Origin: ENR-C587 sp942493235
GTDB taxonomy: Bacteria; Bacteroidota; Ignavibacteria; Kapaibacteriales; UBA2268
Length of the DNA stretch: 64,000 nt
NCBI GenBank assembly: GCA_942493235.1
Contig: OW818676.1
Location: 992,001-1,056,000, forward strand
Direction: 5' to 3'
This document shows, piece after piece, positions 43,933-53,431 of this stretch. The notes beneath the pieces are model-generated. The model saw only the letters and a list, made by a program, of their open reading frames with translations, searched no databases and was not told the origin of the DNA. Position 1 is the stretch's first letter, and each line of letters starts with the position of its first letter. Both the position numbers and the translations under genes were made by a program.

Positions 43933-45951
43933 TTAGTCTTTGATTACCTTTAATGCTTCTTCGGCAGCTTTTAAAGTTGGCTCGCCGGACAATTTGCTAC
44001 CGACAGCTTTCTGCATCCAGAACTGAGGGATTACTCTGCCCTGTGTGCAAATTCTAAACATTTCGTCGCCAATGTTTTTACCTTTAATTTCATTTTCCAT
44101 CTGGAATTCAATTAAATGACCTATCGGATATGCCGATAAATACAATGGATTATCTATCATGTGCGAATATATAGCAAGTATAGGCTGGTCTTTAATGCCG
44201 AATACCGGAGCAAAATATTTATTCCATACATCTATTGCAATTTTGCTTACTTGGTCTTTTAATTGTTCTTTGCTCGCATTCGGATTAGCATAAAGCCATT
44301 TCCATACATACATATCAACTAATGATACGCCCATAATTTCATAAGCTGACCATAGATTTTCAAGTGCTGCAATATGTTCTTTATTTGGGTTATTGTCATT
44401 AATTCCTAAAAGCATTAAGTCGCGTTTTTGAAATACGAATGCCCAAGCTTCGGTAAATGCTGTGTTAGGAACGCTACGAAGCATCCAGTAGTCAACATCT
44501 TGAATTGTTAATGTTTGCTCTACATTATGCCCTAATTCGTGAATTGCTATATTGTAACCTTTGTAGTCCATTCCGGTTTCAGAAATTCTGGTACGCAAGT
44601 GAGCTTTTTCGGATTTCATATCTGCTCCCCAAGCATGACCGGCACCGCGAGCTCCGTCAACTTGGATTTTTGATGCTATTTCTTTGGCTTTAGCAGCGGC
44701 AAAGCCCAGCTTAACTAATATGTTAGGTATATCATCTTGCAATGCTTGCGGATTCGGATATTTAGCACGTGTAATTTTGTTCAATTCTTCTTCGCTGATT
44801 CCACCGCGTGATTTAAAACCATTGTACCATATATCGAATGGTTCGAGCTTTCTGCCTAATCTTTTCTCTATTAATTTTGCAGCTTTTGCAATAGTCGGTG
44901 AACTAATAAATTTAACAAAAAGCTCTTCTACTTCTGCTTGTGGTATTTCCATTTCTTCGTTGAATTTTCTGTCAATAAAAGTTTTATAGAACGGACAATA
45001 TTCATCCATTGCTTTTAGTGACTTATATAATTTTAATATATATTCATAGCGTGTGCAAGGCTCGGCAGTAGAAGTAACTTCCTTTTTATCTTTATATATT
45101 TTATTTGTATTAGGGTTCCATTGATAATCATTTTTATTTATGACTTGTTGAGGTATGTCTTGGCTGATAATATGTTTCATAACTGAATAAATCATCTTCT
45201 GGTTATGGAGTCCTTCTTTATTAGCATATTGAGATTTAAGTTCATCGCGTAAATTCCAATGACTGATTAATTTCATATCCTTTGGGAAAAATGAATTGAA
45301 TTTATCATCTACCAAATTACCCATATAAATATTGTATTCGGCAATATAAGTATCTGCTTCAGTTAATAATGTACCGAGATTTTGATTCAAATTAGCCGGC
45401 ACTCTTGAGGTAAACATTTCGCCAAGTCTGGCAATAGCCCACTGCTTACGGCTCATTTTATCGGCATTTGCAGTTTTAGTCTCTAATGAATTAAAGGGGA
45501 AGTTCAATAGTATATAGAATGCAATTTTATTTTCGAATAAATCGTCAGTCAAATGAGCTGAAGATTCATAAGAACCGAACATCATGTCTATCGGCATAAT
45601 GTTGCCTTTGTTCAAGTGCAAAGTTTCTTTTAAGTCCAAAGAGACTTTATTTGCATGCCCTCTTAATACTTCAAGATAATAAGAAATCTTAAAGAATGTA
45701 TTTTCTAATTCGTCATTAGATTTCAAAAAATTCTCTTTACAGAATTTGATAAAATCATCTTTAGTGCCGTCTTTCTCTGTCCAGAAAAATGCAGCTTGCT
45801 CCACACCGATAACAGAACTTTCTAAAGCTCCGGCAGTACGGATTTCATGCTGAAGATTTTTAATAGACTGTGCGTCAATTATTTGAGCAGATTTTGCCAT
45901 AGATACTATCCCCACAATAGAAATTAGTATAAGTGTAAATAATCTAAGCAT
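43933..45951 (-). CDS. Secreted gluzincin-type zinc metallopeptidase (M3-like)
   Basis: 672 aa with a signal peptide (1-21). The zinc motif HELGH is at 471-475 (context YNIAIHELGHNVEQ) and a third ligand E501 lies 29 residues after the motif start in FTEAWAFVFQ. This is the gluzincin arrangement of M3/M2-type oligopeptidases. The upstream half is helical. The closest family cannot be fixed by eye. It probably degrades peptides in the periplasm. It is monocistronic, with its own terminator. A TATCTTTG element on the minus strand at 46001-46008 is a good -7 candidate. Confidence 0.8.
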   Translation of the reverse strand: MLRLFTLILISIVGIVSMAKSAQIIDAQSIKNLQHEIRTAGALESSVIGVEQAAFFWTEKDGTKDDFIKFCKENFLKSNDELENTFFKISYYLEVLRGHANKVSLDLKETLHLNKGNIMPIDMMFGSYESSAHLTDDLFENKIAFYILLNFPFNSLETKTANADKMSRKQWAIARLGEMFTSRVPANLNQNLGTLLTEADTYIAEYNIYMGNLVDDKFNSFFPKDMKLISHWNLRDELKSQYANKEGLHNQKMIYSVMKHIISQDIPQQVINKNDYQWNPNTNKIYKDKKEVTSTAEPCTRYEYILKLYKSLKAMDEYCPFYKTFIDRKFNEEMEIPQAEVEELFVKFISSPTIAKAAKLIEKRLGRKLEPFDIWYNGFKSRGGISEEELNKITRAKYPNPQALQDDIPNILVKLGFAAAKAKEIASKIQVDGARGAGHAWGADMKSEKAHLRTRISETGMDYKGYNIAIHELGHNVEQTLTIQDVDYWMLRSVPNTAFTEAWAFVFQKRDLMLLGINDNNPNKEHIAALENLWSAYEIMGVSLVDMYVWKWLYANPNASKEQLKDQVSKIAIDVWNKYFAPVFGIKDQPILAIYSHMIDNPLYLSAYPIGHLIEFQMENEIKGKNIGDEMFRICTQGRVIPQFWMQKAVGSKLSGEPTLKAAEEALKVIKD

Positions 45952-46000
45952 AAATTATTCCTTTATATTTTAAAATAGTTAAATACAAATTCTGTATTTA

Positions 46001-46033
46001 CAAAGATAATATTTTTCTGCTTAATATTATAAA
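46001..46033 (-). promoter_or_regulatory. Promoter candidate for the HELGH metallopeptidase
   Basis: On the minus strand TATCTTTG (46008-46001) fits TAnnTTTG. A TTTA about 21 bases upstream is a three-of-four match to TTTG. It lies about 50 bases before the start codon. Confidence 0.4.
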
Positions 46034-46163
46034 TAAATAGATTGAAAGCAAATATTTAGATTGAAAGCAATATTTAAATTCAATTTTAAACTAAGCTCTC
46101 TGCATAAAGCACTTAAAAATTTCTAATAACGTCTTATATATTTTCTAAACTAAGCGAAATTCT

Positions 46164-47675
46164 ATGAAGAGAATATTTTTGATTTTTGTGTTGTTTATAA
46201 ATATTTTTCAAAGTCTGTATAGCTATATTGATTTAGACTCTATTAAAAGCAGACTTCCGGGTGCAATTAACAGCTTCCAGCCGGCAATAGTTCCGGTTAC
46301 AAATTTCGACGAGACCATTCTTTATTTCGATAGGAAATTATTTCCAGATAATACCGGAGGCTTAAATGATAAAGATGATATTTGGTATTGCCAGAGAATA
46401 AATGAAAAGTTCTGGTCTGAACCTAAGAGGCTTGACAGCAAACTAAACACTGTAAATTCCGATGTACTATTTTCATTATCACCCTCGTCTAATTCCGCTT
46501 TAATTTACGGGATTTATAATGATAGTGCTAAGACCGACGGTTTCTCGGTAATTAGAAACAATAATTGGAACGAACCGATTCCACTAAATATCAAAAATTA
46601 CTACAATACCGGCGAGACATTCTACGGCTACCTGACTCCCGACGAAAATATTTTATTACTATCACTTGAAAGAAGAGATTCTAAAGGTGAATTGGATTTG
46701 TATATCTCGTTTTATGATTCGCAGACAAATCAATACTCAGAACCTAAAAATCTCGGTACTAAAATAAATACTGAACTATCTGAAACAGCACCATTTTTGG
46801 CTTATAATAATAAGACTTTGTATTTTGCTTCGCTTGGGCATAATTCCTTTGGAGATTATGATTTATTCATGACTGAGCGGCTCGATGACAGCTGGACTAA
46901 TTGGTCAGCTCCGGTTAATCTTGGTAAATATATTAATTCGAAATTCGATGAAAACAGTTTCTGGCTTAATCCGCTTGGCAAAACCGCATATATCGCTTCT
47001 TATGATTCTACCGAGAAACGAAAGGGGATTTATAAGGTGCTTATTCCTAAAGAACTTCAGCCCAAAAATTATGCTATTATCAGTGGTGAAGTATTTGTTA
47101 AAAGCAATGCAAAAATATTCCCTAATAAAATACTGAAAATCAGTGTGAGTAATGGTAAAGAGATTTCTTATTATTATACTAATATTGATCACCGGTTTAT
47201 TATTCCGGTTACTGGTGCCGATTTGAAAATTCAGATAGAAGATAATGAATATACTTCTAATACGATTCATTTTAATACAGACAAAATCTCAGAGCCAATT
47301 GTAATTAATGAGAACCTGATATTAAGCAAGAAACGCGTAGAAACATTTCAGAACGGTGATTTGGAAATATATTTCGATTATGATAAATACGATATCAAAA
47401 CAGAGGACAAAGAAAAGTTAAAAATTCTTGCCAAATCCAATAATACACCTGTGAGCAACATTTATATAACCGCTTATACAGACGAAAACGGGAGCGACAG
47501 TTATAACCTTCGGCTTTCCAATAATCGTGCTAATAAAGTTAAAGAATATTTAGTTAGCCTCGGCTTTAGCTCTAATCAAATTATTGCCATAGGCAAAGGT
47601 AAATTGGAAACATCAGATACTAATAGCGAGAAAAATCGTAAAGCTATAATCAGAGTAGAGCAAGTGATAGAATAA
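46164..47675 (+). CDS. OmpA-family protein with N-terminal PD40 (beta-propeller) repeats
   Basis: 503 aa. Signal peptide 1-20. Residues 30-300 contain PD40/WD40-like repeats with DIWYCQRI, DLYISFYD, LYFASLGHNSFGDYDLFMTE and NPLGKTAYIASYD. A small beta domain follows. The C-terminal OmpA peptidoglycan-binding domain starts near 390 (LEIYFDYDKYDIKTEDK) and contains ITAYTDENGSDSYNLRLSNN with NRKAIIRVE. The order propeller-carboxypeptidase-like domain-OmpA resembles PorE of the type IX secretion system, but lacks its TPR part. A peptidoglycan anchor role is likely, and a T9SS link is possible but unproven. Confidence 0.85.
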   Translation: MKRIFLIFVLFINIFQSLYSYIDLDSIKSRLPGAINSFQPAIVPVTNFDETILYFDRKLFPDNTGGLNDKDDIWYCQRINEKFWSEPKRLDSKLNTVNSDVLFSLSPSSNSALIYGIYNDSAKTDGFSVIRNNNWNEPIPLNIKNYYNTGETFYGYLTPDENILLLSLERRDSKGELDLYISFYDSQTNQYSEPKNLGTKINTELSETAPFLAYNNKTLYFASLGHNSFGDYDLFMTERLDDSWTNWSAPVNLGKYINSKFDENSFWLNPLGKTAYIASYDSTEKRKGIYKVLIPKELQPKNYAIISGEVFVKSNAKIFPNKILKISVSNGKEISYYYTNIDHRFIIPVTGADLKIQIEDNEYTSNTIHFNTDKISEPIVINENLILSKKRVETFQNGDLEIYFDYDKYDIKTEDKEKLKILAKSNNTPVSNIYITAYTDENGSDSYNLRLSNNRANKVKEYLVSLGFSSNQIIAIGKGKLETSDTNSEKNRKAIIRVEQVIE

Positions 47676-47793
47676 TCCGCTCCGCCAAGCGACAGTATCT
47701 TTCTTGTCGGAGGGTTTTCTATCCGATGGTTTACTCTCCAAGTGGTTTGAAGAAAATACTTAGGACATTTTAAATATTCTAAGCAATCTTAAA

Positions 47794-47836
47794 CCTTAGG
47801 AAGGGTTAAGAAACCTTCCTAAGGTGAGAAAAAAAT
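47794..47836. terminator. Bidirectional hairpin terminator between convergent genes
   Basis: A perfect 11-bp stem (47794-47804 with 47814-47824, CCTTAGGAAGG arms) is followed by A-rich/T-rich stretches on both sides. It separates the OmpA-like gene from the convergent response-regulator gene. Confidence 0.75.
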
Positions 47837-47855
47837 TCCCCATTCGACTATAAAA

Positions 47856-48608
47856 TTACAGACTTAATGCCTGCTTTAATAATTTATAGCCACCGGTACT
47901 TGTCTTCAGGGTGTCTCCTTTTTTGAGTATCACTACATGGTTTTCTTTGTCGAACTGTTCGATACGAGCGATTTCATTTAAATTAACTATATATGAGCGG
48001 TGAATTCTGATAAATTCGCTCGGAGATAAATGAGTCTCGAAATACTTCATTGTCTTTTCTTTCAGGTAAGCGGATTCTTTAGTGTGAATCTTTACATAAT
48101 CGCCGTCTGCCTCAATATATTGAATGCTTGTAGTGGGGATAACGATAATTTTAATACCGGTTTTAATTGCGATACGATGTAGAAACTCAATATTATTATC
48201 TTCTGAATTAACTAAGGAATCAATTTTTTTTATCGATGAATCGTCTTTAGCATTTATAGCGTTTATTGCCTTACTAATTGCCTGACGAAATCTGTCTTTT
48301 GTATATGGCTTGAGTAAATAGTCAATAGCATTAGATTCAAATGCTTTTATAGCATATTGGTCAAAAGCTGTCGAAAATATAATTTCCGGTTTATGGTCTA
48401 ACAGCTCAACTAATTCAAATCCGGTAAGTTTAGGCATTTGAATATCAGTAATTATCAAATTAGGTTTTAATTCATTGACTGCCTTTACCCCCTCAAATCC
48501 GTCAGAGCATTCGCATAGTAGATTAATTTCTTCTATTTCAGATAAATAGTTTCTTATTAAATTACGAGCAGGCTCTTCATCTTCAATAATAATAGTATTA
48601 ATAGCCAT
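47856..48608 (-). CDS. LytTR-family response regulator
   Basis: 250 aa. The N-terminal receiver domain (1-120) has the acidic pair EDEE, the phosphoacceptor aspartate in PNLIITDIQMPKLTG, the Thr/Ser in IIFSTAFDQ and the Lys in YLLKPYTKD. The C-terminal LytTR DNA-binding domain (about 150-250) shows IQYIEADGDYVKIHT, EKTMKYFETHL and FIRIHRSYIVNLN. Such proteins are usually controlled by a LytS/YpdA-type kinase, but none is adjacent. The TPR kinase at 22146 is of another type. Targets are unknown. Confidence 0.94.
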   Translation of the reverse strand: MAINTIIIEDEEPARNLIRNYLSEIEEINLLCECSDGFEGVKAVNELKPNLIITDIQMPKLTGFELVELLDHKPEIIFSTAFDQYAIKAFESNAIDYLLKPYTKDRFRQAISKAINAINAKDDSSIKKIDSLVNSEDNNIEFLHRIAIKTGIKIIVIPTTSIQYIEADGDYVKIHTKESAYLKEKTMKYFETHLSPSEFIRIHRSYIVNLNEIARIEQFDKENHVVILKKGDTLKTSTGGYKLLKQALSL

Positions 48609-49076
48609 ATATTACCTTTTTATATTTATTTTGCATTATTTTACCAAATGAGTCTGTTTACTTCAAATTAAAAAATCAATAATTTTAAAAATTTAAATAT
48701 CCGATAATATCATTTCCAATTTGAAATAGGACATATAATATCATGTAGTCTCTATAGCTAAAGAGGCTGTGTAAATACTATAAGATAAGTGTTTTTACTA
48801 AAATTACAATTTCTCTCAATGCCTGTATCCCCACGCTAAAGCGTGGGGTTGAATAGATCTCGTGAATATATATTACGAACTCTTGCAATTGCTTAATAGT
48901 ACTTACACTGCCTCTGAAGCCACGAGTTAATATCAAATACGAGTTAATTCCAAATAATAGAAAATGATATAATATATCAAAAAAAATAAATTCGTATCTC
49001 TCAATTTTACCGTTTCATAATAAAGAGTAGAAACGTAATTTACATATTAATTGATTTCAAAAATAACAAATTAAAT
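48609..49076. other. Intergenic region with a palindromic repeat
   Basis: About 470 bases without a gene. They contain GAGGCTGTGTAAA (near 48770), a motif repeated at 55199, 55551 and 57496, and a perfect palindrome CCCCACGC-TAAA-GCGTGGGG at 48829-48848, of the same family as those at 55269-55445. Confidence 0.6.
48829..48848. repeat. CCCCACGC palindromic repeat
   Basis: A perfect 8-bp stem with a TAAA loop, followed by TTGAAT. Further copies (loops TTCA, TGAA) lie near 55269, 55310 and 55426. Confidence 0.8.
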
Positions 49077-49799
49077 CTAATGTTTATTCTTAGTTTTTGC
49101 AAAATCTGCTTTTTGTTCTTTTGTCATCTTTTCACAAGCATATTGAAATATTAATCTTGGAGCAGTTTCTTTCCATTTAAGTAGGAATTTTTCAATTAGC
49201 TCTGGATTGATTTTCCAAGCTTCTCGCAGAAACCAGCCCATTCCCTGATGGACTACTCTTTCGGTGTCACTCATATAGGGTTCAAGCAATTTAAGTAAGG
49301 GGTCTATCGGATTTTTATCTTTAATATATTTAATTAGAGATACCGCAACTGCACGTCTTTTAAATTTTCTATCAGATAAAGTCCACGACTTGAAATCATT
49401 AAAATCAATAGTTTTATTAATTAGCATGGGGCTTAGTATTTCTCCGGAAATAACATCGGTATGCCCCCAATTGTAAATTCCTATATCAAACCAATTTGAG
49501 ATATTATTAAAAGTATCTTTATTGAATTGCTTTTTGAATTTATTGATTAATAAATAAGCAAAACTAGTATATTCATATTTAGTCGAAGGTAACAAAATAT
49601 TTGCTAATTGATAGCAGCGGTCTATATTAAAATCAGTGAGCTGCATTATTTCATTGACCTTAGATTCAAATAGCTCGTGAGATAAACCGTAAGCATCATA
49701 GCCTTCTTTGAAGTATCGCGAGTATTTGGCAACTAATTCGGGATTAGCATTTCTGATACAGTAGTCAACTATTTCGTTGTAAATGTTTTGGGTATTCAT
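49077..49799 (-). CDS. DNA alkylation repair protein (AlkD-like HEAT-repeat family)
   Basis: 240 aa, all helical. The family pattern is visible in NISNWFDIGIYNWGHTDVIS, in FKRRAVAVSLIKYIK and in HQGMGWFLREAWKINPE followed by the C-terminal RLIFQYACEKM. The WxxxDxxxx region and the W-F-LR-E motif are the base-lesion contact region of AlkD/AlkC-type glycosylases that remove bulky or cationic alkylated bases without base flipping. It lies 18 bp after a 3-hydroxyacyl-CoA dehydrogenase gene on the same strand, so the two are probably co-transcribed without an obvious functional link. Confidence 0.85.
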   Translation of the reverse strand: MNTQNIYNEIVDYCIRNANPELVAKYSRYFKEGYDAYGLSHELFESKVNEIMQLTDFNIDRCYQLANILLPSTKYEYTSFAYLLINKFKKQFNKDTFNNISNWFDIGIYNWGHTDVISGEILSPMLINKTIDFNDFKSWTLSDRKFKRRAVAVSLIKYIKDKNPIDPLLKLLEPYMSDTERVVHQGMGWFLREAWKINPELIEKFLLKWKETAPRLIFQYACEKMTKEQKADFAKTKNKH

Positions 49800-49817
49800 A
49801 ATTTCTCTATATTATTT

Positions 49818-50672
49818 TTACTTATTATAATCATAAAAACCTTTGCCAGACTTCCTACCCAAATTTCCGGCAGCTACCATTTTTTTGAGCAGAGGAGCCG
49901 GTCTATATTTTGGGTCACCAATATCATAATGCAGAACCTGTAAAATATACAAGCAAGTGTCTAATCCGATTAAATCGGCAAGGGCAAGGGGTCCCATAGG
50001 GTGCGAAAAACCAAGTTTGCAAGTATTGTCAATATCTTCGACACTGCCAATATGCTCCATCAGAGCAAAAATAGCTTCATTGATAAACGGAAGTAGAAGC
50101 CGATTTGCGATAAATCCGGGATAATCAGCCGACTCAATTGCTTGTTTTTCAATACTAATAGCTAAATCCCTGATTTTCGATAAAGTGTGAACCGAGGTAT
50201 TCAAGCCCCTAATAATTTCGACTAACTTCATCATTGGAACCGGATTCATAAAGTGCATTCCGATTACTTGCTCTGCTCGATTAGTCTGAGCAGCAATTTC
50301 CGTAATTGATATAGTCGAAGTATTGCTTGCAAATATAGCATCAGGATTTATCTTTTTATCTAATTCTCTATAAATTTGGAATTTCAGCTCTTTGTTTTCT
50401 GTTGTGGCTTCAATTACTAAATCGGAATCGCAATGAGCAGAATAATTATCTATAAAATTTATATTTTTCAAGGTATTAGTAAATATTTCCTCAGTGATTA
50501 TCAGCTTTTTCAGTTGTCTCTCAAGATTTGCTTCAATTGTTTTTTTTGCAAAATCCAATTGAGTTGAAGAAATGTCGTATAAATAAACGCTATAACCAAA
50601 CTGAGCAAGCGAGTGAGCAATACCATTGCCCATAGTGCCGGCTCCGAATACTAGTATTTTATTGAATATCAT
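49818..50672 (-). CDS. 3-hydroxybutyryl-CoA dehydrogenase
   Basis: 284 aa from the ATG at 50672 (an upstream TTG frame adds four residues). The NAD-binding Rossmann start is ILVFGAGTMGNGIAHSLAQF. ASNTSTISITEIA, GMHFMNPVPMMKLVEII (with the catalytic His) and PGFIANRLLLPFINEA are the family signatures. The protein ends GRKSGKGFYDY, the typical terminus. The enzyme interconverts 3-hydroxybutyryl-CoA and acetoacetyl-CoA in fermentation or fatty-acid oxidation. Confidence 0.95.
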   Translation of the reverse strand: MIFNKILVFGAGTMGNGIAHSLAQFGYSVYLYDISSTQLDFAKKTIEANLERQLKKLIITEEIFTNTLKNINFIDNYSAHCDSDLVIEATTENKELKFQIYRELDKKINPDAIFASNTSTISITEIAAQTNRAEQVIGMHFMNPVPMMKLVEIIRGLNTSVHTLSKIRDLAISIEKQAIESADYPGFIANRLLLPFINEAIFALMEHIGSVEDIDNTCKLGFSHPMGPLALADLIGLDTCLYILQVLHYDIGDPKYRPAPLLKKMVAAGNLGRKSGKGFYDYNK

Positions 50673-50820
50673 TATATTTCTCAATTACAAAAATAATATC
50701 AGAGAAAACGAAAATTAATATAAAATAGTATATGAAATGTGTAATATTATGTTTTAAAATTATGGAGAAATAATTTATATGGTTCTTAATTCTCTGGGGG
50801 CTTGGAGTTTGGGGGTGAAA

Positions 50821-51300
50821 GATTTTCGGTCCCCAGCCACAGTACGAAGAGCATAGTGCTGAGACGAGTATATTCCTATTTCCCGAACCCCGAACCCCGA
50901 ACCCCGAAAAAAGAACCACCCCGTCATCGCTTCGCGATGCCACCCCTCCATTGGATGGGAATTTTAAGATTAGCCTCTAAATTGTTACCCATATCTTCAA
51001 TATATAATCTTTAAGCCCTCTCCTTCGGAGAGGGTTTGGTTGAGGTTTAAAAGATTTTCGGTCCCCAGCCACAGTACGAAGAGCATAGTGCTGAGACGAG
51101 TATATTCCTATTTCCCGAACCCCGAACCCAGAACCCAGAACCCCGAAAAAAGAACCACCCCGTCATCGCTTCGCGATGCCACCCCTCCATTGGATGGGAA
51201 TTTTAAGATTAGCCTCTAAATTGTTACCCATATCTTCAATATATAATCTTTAAGCCCTCTCCTTCGGAGAGGGTTTGGTTGAGGTTTAAAAGATTTTCGG
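50821..51300. repeat. Tandem GC-rich repeat of about 235 bp
   Basis: GATTTTCGGTCCCCAGCC starts copies at 50821 and 51053, and a third, diverged start occurs at 51292 (spacing 232 and 239). Each full copy contains a short CCCGAAC microsatellite, a TCGCTTCGCGA palindrome, a CCATTGGATGG palindrome and a CCCTCTCCTTCGGAGAGGG hairpin. The base composition is clearly higher in GC than the surroundings. Confidence 0.9.
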
Positions 51301-51626
51301 TGCCCAGCCACACTACGCAGAGCGTAGTGCGGAGACGAAATGGAGTCCCCTCTCATGTTACCGATGTTCAACATCTAACGATGTTGCAAGAAAGAAACTT
51401 TTTCAAACTAAACTTCCCACTTCCTACTTCCTAATTCCTATTTCCCAATTCCTACTTTCAACTTTATGAACTTTATAACTTTCATTCTACCAATATTCAA
51501 CATCTAACGATGTTGGAAGAAAGAAACTTATTTCATCCAAAACTTTCTAATTTCTAATTTCTACTTTATAACTTTATAACTTTATAACTTTATAAACTTT
51601 ACAAACTTTCAACTTTATAACTGTAC
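51301..51626. other. Degenerate low-complexity region
   Basis: Contains two ACATCTAACGATGTTG hairpins (near 51370 and 51500), the GTTACCGATGTT motif also present inside the MITE, and runs of CTTTATAA and TTCCTA repeats. No gene is seen. Confidence 0.6.
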
Positions 51627-53108
51627 TTACTCTATCACTACTTTACAATACTTAATTCTGTTAATTCCATACTGAAGTACAATCATGTAGGCACCACTTG
51701 ATAAGTCATTGCTTAGTTTTATACTTAATTGTCCGCTGTCATTTTTCGTATATTCTATTTGTTTGGTTAATTCATTGCCGCTCATGTCATATATGTATAA
51801 GTTCTCTAATTGTTCACCGTTAGTATTGCCGGATTCTATCGTTATAAAAGCGCCTTTGTGCGAAGGATTTGGATATACACTTAGTTCTTCAGGCATTGGA
51901 GGCAGTTCATTACCATCTACATTTAAATTGCAATTCGCTCTGTAGCGGAATATGCACTTGCCTATTGCTATGTATGCATTATTCGGAGATGATGCCGAAA
52001 GATCAAATGCTGTCCCTAAACGTATTCCCAATGTATCAGGATATTCTCGCTCCCAACTCTCTCCAGCGTTCTTCGTGTGGTAAACTACCATGTCACTCTT
52101 TTCAACGCCTAAGCTTTTCTTGCTTCCTGAAAGTGCGAATCCTTCTTGTTCATTTATAAATTTAATCCTTTTAACTCCTAAGGTAAAAAGTGAATCATCC
52201 AATTGTTTTTCCCATGATAAGCCGCCGTCGATGGTTTTAAATATCACATTGTTGTAATATTTTCTTTCTAATTGGTGGTAATATACTCCCCCAACCCAGC
52301 CTATTTGTTTATTTATAAAATTAATCCCTAATAACAGTGGATTATTCGGTAATCTTATATTAGTCCAATTATCGCCCCTATCTGTTGATTTTGCTAATAT
52401 CATACAGGCTTCTTCATCTATTCGGCAGATTACATATATTGTATTGGAATCTACTATCTGACAACGCCAAGGCATCAACTTTTTATTGTCCATCTTGTTT
52501 ATATTGACCCATTTGGTGGTTTTCCAATCATCGGTTGTGAGTACTATTGAATCCTGTATGTTTAATCGTTCATTAGAATCTCCCAATGCTATACCTAAAT
52601 AACAATATATTCCCAATCCGCTCTTGTGCATTGAAAAATCCTTATATTCACGGTCTTCAAGATATATTGAATCATTTGCTAATACAGATACTCGTTCCCA
52701 TGTTTGTCCGCCATTATAAGTCCTTATTACATACTGTATATCTGTTCCTATATATATTGTATCTTTGTTTAGTATTTCTATTTTTCTGCTTTTCATTATT
52801 GTCCAACTTACTCCGGGTATTGTATCTACCTTTATTGTCGGATGGTCAGGTAAATAGCCGTATTTGCACTCAAATGTTTTACCTTGGTCTGTGGTCTTCC
52901 ACAATATTGCTCCGCCATCAACTCCCTCGTCGCTCCAATTATATAGCATTTTCTCTACAAAATAGTAAGTACTGTCACCATAAGAACCGCCAGCACCCCA
53001 ATCTTCTGTAAAGTCTGTTGTATATATCAGTTTGGCAAATTCCCAGCATGCTGAGTATGTCGGCAATACCGTTAAAAATAATAATATTAGTATAAATACT
53101 TTTTTCAT
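51627..53108 (-). CDS. T9SS-secreted BNR/YCF48-type beta-propeller protein
   Basis: 493 aa from the ATG at 53108. Signal peptide 1-19 (MKKVFILILLFLTVLPTYS). The body consists of propeller-like repeats with Asp-box-like motifs such as ILWKTTDQGKTFE, IRTYNGGQTWERV, STDRGDNWTNI, FKTIDGGLSWEKQ and HTKNAGESWER. The C-terminus is a type A T9SS domain starting YPNPSHKGAFITIE and ending with IKYCKVVIE. It is probably a secreted or surface protein. The ligand is unknown. Confidence 0.88.
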   Translation of the reverse strand: MKKVFILILLFLTVLPTYSACWEFAKLIYTTDFTEDWGAGGSYGDSTYYFVEKMLYNWSDEGVDGGAILWKTTDQGKTFECKYGYLPDHPTIKVDTIPGVSWTIMKSRKIEILNKDTIYIGTDIQYVIRTYNGGQTWERVSVLANDSIYLEDREYKDFSMHKSGLGIYCYLGIALGDSNERLNIQDSIVLTTDDWKTTKWVNINKMDNKKLMPWRCQIVDSNTIYVICRIDEEACMILAKSTDRGDNWTNIRLPNNPLLLGINFINKQIGWVGGVYYHQLERKYYNNVIFKTIDGGLSWEKQLDDSLFTLGVKRIKFINEQEGFALSGSKKSLGVEKSDMVVYHTKNAGESWEREYPDTLGIRLGTAFDLSASSPNNAYIAIGKCIFRYRANCNLNVDGNELPPMPEELSVYPNPSHKGAFITIESGNTNGEQLENLYIYDMSGNELTKQIEYTKNDSGQLSIKLSNDLSSGAYMIVLQYGINRIKYCKVVIE

Positions 53109-53123
53109 AAAAATCCGTTCCAA

Positions 53124-53431
53124 TTTAAATTAAGTGTAGTTACTTTTGAATAAAGTGTAAATTAATAAAAATAATTAAGAATTACAAATTAATTATATAA
53201 TAGTGGCTGGTGAATAGTGGCTATTCTTAAAATTGCCCTTTTGCAAGGGTGTTTTTTTGTTAGAAAATATATTATGCAAATAAAATGCAAATTCAGTGTT
53301 AAGTTATTAATGATTTTGATTATCTCGCATTTTCTTCATAATATTGCATTCTGTTAATATTGTGTAAAGATAGTAAAGATATTGTTAAGATTTGATATAT
53401 ATACGATAGTTATTATAAATTATAAGAGGTT
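53124..53431. other. Spacer with an isolated terminator-like hairpin
   Basis: The only structure seen is CCCTTTTGCAAGGG (about 53236-53250), followed by GTG and a run of Ts. It has no clear upstream plus-strand gene and may stop stray transcription before the phosphate genes. Confidence 0.5.

Noticed and set aside
53235..53260. Small regulatory RNA with its own terminator
   Set aside because: Only the hairpin and T run are visible. No promoter or conserved upstream segment could be found.
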